A DNA stretch of 25,000 bases from positions 1 through 25,000 of the forward strand of contig JAHBMJ010001603.1 of assembly GCA_018398765.1 (NCBI GenBank), read 5' to 3'. Every line of letters begins with the position of its first letter. Position 1 is the stretch's first letter. Position numbers and translations under genes: made by a program. Source of the DNA: Chromera velia (taxonomy: Eukaryota > Sar > Chromeraceae). This document shows positions 18,852 to 25,000 of this stretch, piece by piece. The notes beneath the pieces were generated by a model, which was not told the DNA's origin, searched no databases, and saw nothing but the letters and a program-made list of their open reading frames with translations.

Positions 18852-19250
18852 AGAGCATTCCGGAATGGTGGAGGGTGTCATTGGTTAGAGCGAAAAACAC
18901 CGCTACCCCACCAGAGGTGGCAGAGCAGCAGGAGGGGGACTCCTCCTCCGTGTCAGAAGCGTCAGAGCGGGAACTGGTCCACAAACATGCCCAAGGGGCA
19001 AAGATGTTTTTGCTGTTTGGGGGGGGGGAGAGAGAGGTGAACAAAAGCCCTCCTCTGAGAGCGGTCAAACGGAAGACGGGGGCGGGGATAGGGAGTGAAG
19101 GAGCTCCGGCTGCAACAAAAAGAGCCACAAGATTCTCCCAGAGGGAAGAGGGAAGGAAGGAGAGAGGGGAGAAAGAACAAGTCGAGCGGGACAGAGACAA
19201 ACAGGAGAGAAAGGTGTATGTTGGGAGGCTGCACCTGAATGTGTAAAAAG
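18852..19250 (+). CDS. exon of gene B: acidic linker, K/R/E helix and RRM strand 1
   Basis: Acceptor TATATTGCAG; donor AAAAG|GTATTT. The phase-1 join from the previous exon gives ADDA-ESIPEWWRVSLVRAKN. A Glu/Ser-rich part follows, then a Lys/Arg/Glu-rich helix (KERGEKEQVERDRDKQERK), then KVYVGRLHLNV, the RNP2 strand of an RRM. The next in-frame codon, at 19244, is TAA, followed by AAA G|AG GCA GTG across the splice. Ignoring that codon, the RRM reads straight on as NV-x-KEAVREGLSVFG. Using an earlier donor (AAT|GTGTAA) avoids the TAA but removes residues the fold normally has. This is either a real nonsense codon, a sequence error or something unusual. Confidence 0.6.
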
Positions 19251-19678
19251 GTATTTCAGGTTTGGTCGCCTTGTCGAATTTCACTTTGTACGCTCTTCCG
19301 CCTCCTGCCTCATTTATGAACGGTTTTTGAATTTGTCTGAGACAGAGTCTTTCAGTTCAAGCACCACAATAACCTCAAAGCAAGCTCAATGTGTCGTTGA
19401 TTCACTTTTGTCATTTCTCTGCTTCCCTACCTGCCTGTCTGATTGATTGATTCGACTTTAGCTGTGAAAAATACGATCGATCGGCATGGCTGAAGAGATT
19501 GATTGAGTAGGTTTGTGACTTCTGGCAGAAGATTTCATTCGTTTTCCACAACAGTGGCCGTGTAATCCCCCGATGTTGATTCGATGTCAAGCCTTTCGCC
19601 GTGTGTTTCTCGTTGCAGGCCTTCGTTTGTGGTAATTAACTGATTAATTTTCCTTCCTTTTCTGTCTTCTTTATGCAG
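19251..19678 (+). other. intron of gene B
   Basis: GTATTT to TCTTTATGCAG with a pyrimidine-rich 3' end. There is a short GATT repeat near 19440. No coding signal. Confidence 0.6.
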
Positions 19679-19770
19679 AGGCAGTGAGGGAAGGTCTCTC
19701 CGTCTTCGGAGACGTCGAGGAAGTTGTCGTCAAGACTTCATGCCATGGATGGATCGATCGAGACATGCAT
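19679..19770 (+). CDS. RRM helix 1 and strand 2 exon (gene B)
   Basis: Acceptor TTTATGCAG. The frame reads EAVREGLSVFGDVEEVVVKT, the canonical alpha-1/beta-2 portion of an RRM, continuing SCHGWIDRDMH to a possible donor CAT|GTAGCC (phase 0). The phase agrees with both the preceding and the following exon models. Confidence 0.65.
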
Positions 19771-19897
19771 GTAGCCACGTCCTCACATGAATACCTTCCT
19801 CTATTCGATCCTTTCTAAAATTTCTCTCTTCGTGGATGTTTGTGATGCTATGCTGTACCATGCACACTTCTGAGCAGTCCAAATATTTGATTTGCAG

Positions 19898-19991
19898 ACA
19901 ATGTGCAGTAGGTGTTGTCTGGAAAAGCAATTTGGCTGTCGATACGATCACTTCAAGTACATTGCGCCACCCGAGTTCGGAATCCACCGGT
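19898..19991 (+). CDS. possible RRM loop-insertion exon (gene B)
   Basis: After the acceptor TTGATTTGCAG the phase-0 frame reads TMCSRCCLEKQFGCRYDHFK then YIAPPEFGIHR. It would insert about 30 residues with four cysteines between RRM strands 2 and 3, which is unusual. The end is ambiguous: a GT donor at 19990 leaves phase 2 and breaks the frame, whereas a GC donor (GGT|GCATGT at 19992) leaves phase 1 and joins correctly to the next exon. Confidence 0.4.
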
Positions 19992-20051
19992 GCATGTCCT
20001 GAAGCTGTCCCCTCTTTCTCATGTAACCTTATTGAATGTGTCTACATGCAG

Positions 20052-20131
20052 TCCCATCGACGGCCTATGCGTTCGTCATGTTTAGGCATCCGTGGAATGC
20101 AGAGTATGCACTCGAGACTGGGTATGCAAAG
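20052..20131 (+). CDS. RRM strand 3 (RNP1) and helix 2 exon (gene B)
   Basis: Acceptor TCTACATGCAG; donor CAAAG|GTTAGT. The frame reads PSTAYAFVMFRHPWNAEYAL then ETGYAK. AYAFVMF fits the RNP1 consensus (G/A-Y/F-A/G-F-V-x-F), though the usual leading Lys/Arg-Gly is Thr here. The following helix matches RRM alpha-2. RNP1 and RNP2 aromatics (Tyr/Phe) are present, so RNA binding is plausible. Confidence 0.7.
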
Positions 20132-21062
20132 GTTAGTTCGCTGACTTTGTTGTGACTAAGTAACAAAGCATGTGCATACACGCATTGCCATACTTCGAGC
20201 AGCGCGAATGATTCGTATGATTTCATCATTCATGTTATTGAATTTCTTCTATTTTTCTTTTTTCGACATCTGCTTTTGCAAGCTTGACTGGTGGTGTCCC
20301 TGTTTCTTTCTTTGTCTGTCTCTCTTTCTTTGTTTTTGCATTTTATCACCATGCAGTTGGTATGTTCTGCCTCTTTTCAGTGCCAGACTGAGTCTTGCAA
20401 CTTGGAGGTGACCAGGCATAAAAGCAACGATTGAATGGGCTAAACCATAGATTGAAGATGAGTGAAGGCACATGATGTGACTTTCAATGAAATGAGAGAA
20501 CTACTTATCAAGCTTGTGAGGGATAGTTCCAAAAGTGTGCTGACAGTATAACGGACTTTTCCCATATAAATGTTGCCACAAAAAACGCTCTATCAGATGT
20601 CTTCTGACGGTTTTAGAAGATGTCTGACAGAGCGTTTTCTCGATTTTGACTTTTTTTTTGGGAGTGCACTTTCGGGGCTCTGGAGCAGATGGGTGTTGCT
20701 GGGTCCCCTCGAGTCGGCACGAAGTGGAGCTTGGAGGTGGGTCCAGTGGACACCAGCCGTCTTAGTCTTGTTTCCAACGTCTTCCTGCCAGTGCTTGCTG
20801 CTTCTCCTCCTGTTTAAGCGGGGAAGGGCTGCCGGCCTTATCTAGGTATTAAAGTACTGCTGCCCTCATCGCTCTCCTTACTCTTTCCTTACAAGTCACA
20901 GTCTTGGGAGCCCCGGGGTCAACCCCCAGGTCAGCTTGTCCGGACCCGCTGCTTCTTAGGCTCTTGGTTTTTTCCTTAGGACCTTGTGCATGCAGAATAA
21001 GCTGAACAGAAGTGCTTCCTTGACTGCACAAAGCGTGAACGCCTGTCCCTCCGTGTTTGCAG
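20132..21062 (+). other. intron of gene B containing a hairpin
   Basis: GTTAGT to CCGTGTTTGCAG. It holds the 57-base inverted repeat at 20582-20638. Other open frames (20570-20845 plus, 20849-21031 minus) show no domain. Confidence 0.55.
20582..20638 (+). ncRNA. candidate structured RNA hairpin in intron
   Basis: AAAACGCTCTATCAGATGTC-TTCT pairs with 20615-20638 across a 9-base loop. In RNA the 24-position stem has 21 Watson-Crick pairs, two G-U wobbles and one A-C mismatch, a geometry like a small-RNA precursor or a young foldback. Expression is not shown by the sequence. Confidence 0.4.
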
Positions 21063-21096
21063 GTGTTGGTGGACGGAGACTTGGGAACACCTGCAG
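21063..21096 (+). CDS. 34-base RRM strand 4 micro-exon (gene B)
   Basis: Acceptor GTGTTTGCAG; donor CTGCAG|GTCAGT. It reads VLVDGDLGTPA in phase 0, directly continuing ETGYAK from the previous exon and supplying the last RRM strand. It ends in phase 1, matching the exon at 22694. Confidence 0.6.
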
Positions 21097-22693
21097 GTCA
21101 GTTAAGGAAGCGCGGCTTGCTCTCTCGCTTTGTATGATGATTTGTTTAGTATCCTGGATTTCAGCTTCTTTATTCTGCTAGGAGCTTGACAGAAACGTAC
21201 AAAGGAGGTCATTGAGAGAGGGTTGATGGAGAGTCTGCTGGAGCCTCCATTTTTTGACCGCCTCTTCTGAAGCTTTGCAGAGCTCTCAGTCGTGCCAGAC
21301 ATTTTTCCACCTAGACCAATCGCTCAGCTTTCATATATTTGAATGTCTTCCACTTGCTCCATGTGTATTAGTCTTTCAAAGCGGTGCATACTATCCCGAC
21401 GCAAGTGCTACTTACTTGTTCAGCCTTTCTTATTTGTGGCACTCCATACTGGTCTCCGTCTAAACATCTGGATCTACCTACAGACCTGTCTTTCTTTTTC
21501 ACAGTTTCTCATTGACACATGCAGAACGATTTGCAAGCTTTTACGCCGTGTAGTGTGAGTTCTTTGTGAAAAGAATTATGTTGTCTCTGTGCCCTGTTCT
21601 TTGGAATCCTCTCCAACCCCTGCTGACCGTCTCATGTCCGGTCTGACCAGCCTAGCTGTGAAGCCCTCCTTCCTGCACTGTTTCTCTTGCAGAAAAAGCA
21701 ATTCTTTGTACTTGATTAGCGGCGCTAAACGTTGCTATTGAGCGTATCCATTAGTGTTGTGCCTGTGTATTTCTTTGCAGGTAACATTCACTAACTTCCA
21801 TGTGCCGCAGTGATCATAATTTTTCCTTAGCTAATCAACCAGTCTTTTGAGCACATTTGAGCAGATTCGCACAGGAGTAACGATTTTAAATGCTCTAAAA
21901 AGCTTTAGATTGCTTTAAGTAACCTAGTTTTACTTTATAATAAAGCTAGAATATAGTAAATTTAAAAGTCACTTTGAATTCCACTAAGTCCTACTTTGGA
22001 GTCCACTTTGTTAAGAGGCGTTTCTGATCGGTCGAGCGTCTCGAGAACGCATTAAGACTGATGTGCTCAGATCTTGTGAACGCGTCAAGACTAATCTTTC
22101 TGATCTGTTAAGCGTCTCGAGAACACATCAAGACTGATGTGCTCAAATCTCGTGAACGCGTCAAGACTGATCTTTCTGATCCGTTGAGCGTCCCGAAAAT
22201 GTATCAAGACTGATGTGCTGGGATCTCGTGAACGCGTCAAGACTGATCTTTCTGATCCGTTGAGCGTCTTGAGAATACATCAAGACTGATGTGCTGGGAT
22301 CTCATGAACATGTCAAGACTGATCTTTCTGATCGGTCGAGCGTCTCGAGAACATATCAAGACTGATGTGCTCAGATCTCGTGAACACGTCAAAACTAATC
22401 TTTCTGATCGGTCAAGCGTCTCGAAAACACATCAAGACTAATGTGCTGGGATCTCGTGAACGTGTCAAGACTGATCTTTCTGATCGGTCGAGCGTTTTGA
22501 GAACATATCAAGACTGATGTGCTCAGATCTTGATCGTGAACGTATCAAGACTGATCTTTCTAATCGGTAGAGCATCTCGAGAACGCATCAAGACTGGTGT
22601 GCAGGGGTGTTACCCACATTTTATCTACGTATAGTCATCTTTGGTAGTTGTTTCTTGACGCCTACTTTGTCTGCCTCCTTCTTTTTCTTGCAG
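21097..22693 (+). other. large intron of gene B containing a satellite
   Basis: GTCAGT to TTCTTTTTCTTGCAG, about 1.6 kb. It includes the 76-bp satellite array (22021-22605) and an AT-rich block. A nearer candidate acceptor (TTCTGCTAG near 21180) gives an immediate stop and fits less well. Confidence 0.5.
22021..22605 (+). repeat. 76-bp satellite array, dimeric unit
   Basis: TTTCTGATC recurs at 22021, 22097, 22173, 22249, 22325, 22401, 22477 and 22557. That is seven exact 76-base steps except the last, which is 80 because of a 4-base insertion (TGAT) near 22530. Each unit holds two related half-units: CTCGAGAACGCATCAAGACT-GATGTGCTC and CTCGTGAACGCGTCAAGACT-GATCTTTCTG. Confidence 0.96.
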
Positions 22694-22755
22694 AGCTCGT
22701 CTATATGCCGGGGCCTTTCTACACGTACTCTAAAAAGCCATCTCGCGTGTCGTAG
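22694..22755 (+). CDS. terminal exon of gene B
   Basis: A very strong acceptor (CCTTCTTTTTCTTGCAG) precedes a phase-1 frame reading ELVYMPGPFYTYSKKPSRVS and a TAG stop (22753-22755). The first Glu codon is completed by the G ending the exon at 21096. The result is a short, Pro/Tyr-rich, basic tail after the RRM. The phase match across 1.6 kb is the main support. Confidence 0.55.
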
Positions 22756-23430
22756 TTCGAACCTGGATTTTTAAGTATTTCATAGCATTTCCAGACTAAT
22801 CCGGCAACATTCCTGCAATAACGATGACATATCCAGCCAGTTGATATAATTAAGACAGCTGCGTTTCTATACCGTTAATTTGCCTTAAAGGTAATAACTT
22901 TGAAAGGTCTAGCAAGGCCACTTATTGGTACACATGCATGTAACCAGTTGGTTACCAATCCTAACTGGTAGGTAAATAATACCGTAAATTACTTGAATTC
23001 TTAATTTAATTGGTAACCAAAAAAGCTAGCTCCAAAAGGTTGGTAATCAATTTTTTGGTGGATTCGTTATAAATCCTTATATATGTATTAAATCAAAAAG
23101 CTTTTTATACAATTTTTTAATATATAGATAACTATTGAAAAAATTTTAAACTTCTTTTATAACTTAATTATTAAGAGTCTCAAAGAATTTCAAACTTTTT
23201 TAAAACTTACTAAAAGTCTAGGCGTTGGCTATAAAAAAATAAAAAAAAGAAAAAAAATAAGCGATCAGAGGATTTTTTTTTTTTTGTTTTTCACCCTAGC
23301 TAAACAACACTAAACACTAGACTAAACAACAGTTGTACAATACATACAACAACACTTGTGCAACAGTTGAACAACTGTTGTTTGACTGAAAAAGAAAAAA
23401 AAAAAAAGAAAAAAGTAAAAGATCTTGGGG
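22756..23430. other. AT-rich flank with mobile-element remnant
   Basis: No gene. At 22928-23050 several GGTTACC/GGTAACC motifs resemble the inverted repeats of the element at 5689-8301, including GGTAACCAAAAAAGCTAGCT. It is probably a degraded relative. Confidence 0.5.
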
Positions 23431-24320
23431 GATCTTTTTTTTTTTTCTTTAACTGACGCCTAGCTAAAAGTCTTAAACCTAGTCTCAAACTTATTCACTA
23501 AGTTAGTGAAAGTGCAGCTAAGATTAAACTGCTGTGCCCTTTTTCATTCAGAATGCCTGGTAGAGCGTGCATCCAATTCATTGTGCAGCCTGGTATAGCG
23601 TCTGCCTGGTAGACCGGATCCGAATAATCGGTTGTAACTGCAACTTTTGCAACATGAATAATCGGCTCTTGTTGTTCCACACCCGAATAATGCACCGATC
23701 CAAATAGATCCGAATATTTGGTTATGATTCCACAGTTGAGTATACTGTCCAGACATACCCCGCAACTTAATCCCTAGGAGACTAAGTACAACATGTAAAG
23801 CTCAACATAACAAGGGGACTCAACATAACAGGGAGATCTTTTTTTTTTTTCTTTAGCCGATGCCTAGCTAAAAGTCTTAAACCTAGTCTCAAACTTATTT
23901 ACTAAGTTAGTGAAAGTGCAACTAAGATTAAACCGCTGTACCCTTTTTCATTCAGAATGCCCGGTGGAGCGTGCATCCGATTCATTGTGCAGCCCGGTAT
24001 AGCGTCTGCCCGGTAGACCGGATCCGAATAATCGGTTGTAACTGCAACTTTTGCAGTATAAATAATCGGCTCTTGTTTTTTTATATCCGAATAATGCACC
24101 GATCCGAATAGATCCGAATATTTAGTTATAATACCGCAGTTGAGCGTACTGTCCAGACATACCCTGCAACTTAATCTCTAGGAGACTAAGTACAATATAT
24201 AAAGCTCAACATAACAGGGGGATCTTTTTTTTTTTTCTTTAGCCGACGCCTAGCTAAAAGTCTTAAACCTAGTCTCAAACTTATTTACTGAGTTAGTGAA
24301 AGTGTAACTAAGATTAATTT
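23431..24320 (+). repeat. 386-404 bp tandem repeat, about 2.2 copies
   Basis: GATCT-T(n)-CTTTARCYGAYGCCTAGC starts copies at 23431, 23835 and 24221, the last truncated after about 100 bases. Copies differ mostly by transitions, plus an 18-base extra segment in copy 1 near 23815-23834. Internal motifs include CCGAATAATCGGTTGTAACT. The paired minus-strand open frames in copies 1 and 2 are shadows of the duplication. Confidence 0.93.
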
Positions 24321-25000
24321 AAAAACCGCTATACTTAGTATTGTACATTAGAACGTTTGAAAGGCTAAACAGCATAAATTAGGCTAAACACACACATATA
24401 TGAAACAATAAAGACTCCAAACTTTAATACTAGCTTTATATTATAATACTGTCTATATCCTACCTCCAGTTTGACGGTCTACTACTGTTTATAATACTGG
24501 TTGGCCTCCTACTACCCCCTACCTCCAGTTTGATGGTGGTGTCCCCGCACCCATGTCGGTTCCCTCTAGCTTCTCTAGTTAGTTCTTCATCTCCTCTCTT
24601 ACACTAGCTCCTCCACCCCAGCTTCCACTGTGCATACTAGTACACACTCTAGTGCACACTGTATGTACCCCCCACATACATCCCCCGGCTAACCCCCAGT
24701 CACGAAGTTACTAAGATCTCAACCTTTTTCACGCTTAATTCAACAGTGATTTTTTAGTTTTAAATTAGGTTTCATATATAGCATATAGTAGGTTAATTTC
24801 AAAATTGGATCGTAATAGGTTATTATAGTTTATAAACAAAATTGGATCAATCAATCAATCAATCAAATTCACTTTGTTGAAACAATGAGATATAATGAGA
24901 CCTACTGGACTTTGACACATTTTTAGGCTTTGAAATTGGATCAACTAAATGAATTCAAATTCATGTCAATCAATTTCAACATAATTGAATCATAATTGTG
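24321..25000. other. AT-rich region, no gene seen
   Basis: Contains a degenerate direct duplication (TACCTCCAGTTTGAYGGT at 24461 and 24520) and an (ATCA)n run at 24845-24866. No open frame of interest. Confidence 0.6.

Noticed and set aside
17882..19246. 454-codon open frame through the GT array
   Set aside because: Its centre is translated (GT)n microsatellite. Good splice sites on either side remove it, and only the outer parts are coding.
22021..22605. CRISPR-like array
   Set aside because: The repeats are contiguous with no unique spacers, in a eukaryotic intron: a satellite, not a CRISPR.
23498..24099. Two similar 65-codon minus-strand frames
   Set aside because: They are similar because the DNA is a tandem duplicate; no start context or domain.
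1..25000. tRNA, rRNA or snRNA genes
   Set aside because: I saw no cloverleaf with A/B boxes or rRNA core motif by eye; a dedicated scan would be needed to exclude them.

Overview
This is a stretch of eukaryotic nuclear DNA. Coding blocks are bounded by GT-AG introns with pyrimidine tracts, and they lie among microsatellites, minisatellites, a satellite array, foldback DNA and inverted-repeat elements. There is no bacterial operon structure. Ubiquitin-like, ankyrin, RNI-type leucine-rich-repeat (LRR), ADF-H and RS/RRM proteins in a repeat-laden, intron-rich setting suggest a free-living protist. A chromerid alga such as Chromera is my guess, not something the sequence proves. The run NNN at 18092 shows this is a draft assembly.

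Layout: (1) 308-3234, plus strand: exons of an unrecognised charged protein, possibly starting with a TFIIS-N-like helical segment and ending in a basic tail. (2) 3318-5283, plus: a decayed gene for a ubiquitin-like domain followed by about eight ankyrin repeats. It has two in-frame TAGs, four frame breaks and no ATG where one is expected. (3) 5689-8301: a TA-flanked, inverted-repeat mobile element. It contains nested copies of its own ends, a 464-bp foldback element, inverted pentamer arrays and a broken minus-strand ORF. (4) 8570-11152, minus: an intact 859-residue LRR protein in one open frame. (5) 12498-12970, plus: an exon with a twinfilin/ADF-H actin-binding domain. (6) 13188-17091: mostly repeats: a long polypyrimidine tract, a G15 run, a ~36-bp minisatellite, a perfect 32-bp inverted repeat and a dispersed 45-bp inverted pair. 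(7) 17365-22755, plus: a seven-exon model of an RS-rich protein with one RNA recognition motif (RRM). Its introns hold a GT microsatellite, a strong RNA hairpin and a 76-bp satellite. (8) 22756-25000: AT-rich DNA with a 386-404 bp tandem repeat.

The genes do not form a pathway. The notable theme is reading-frame integrity: the LRR gene is clean, while the ankyrin, ADF-H, RRM and transposon-relic frames carry single-base breaks, all in the same (+1) direction, several in homopolymers. In-frame TAA/TAG codons also occur at places where the protein families tolerate glutamine. Ordinary decay or assembly indels are the simplest explanation, but the pattern can be tested.
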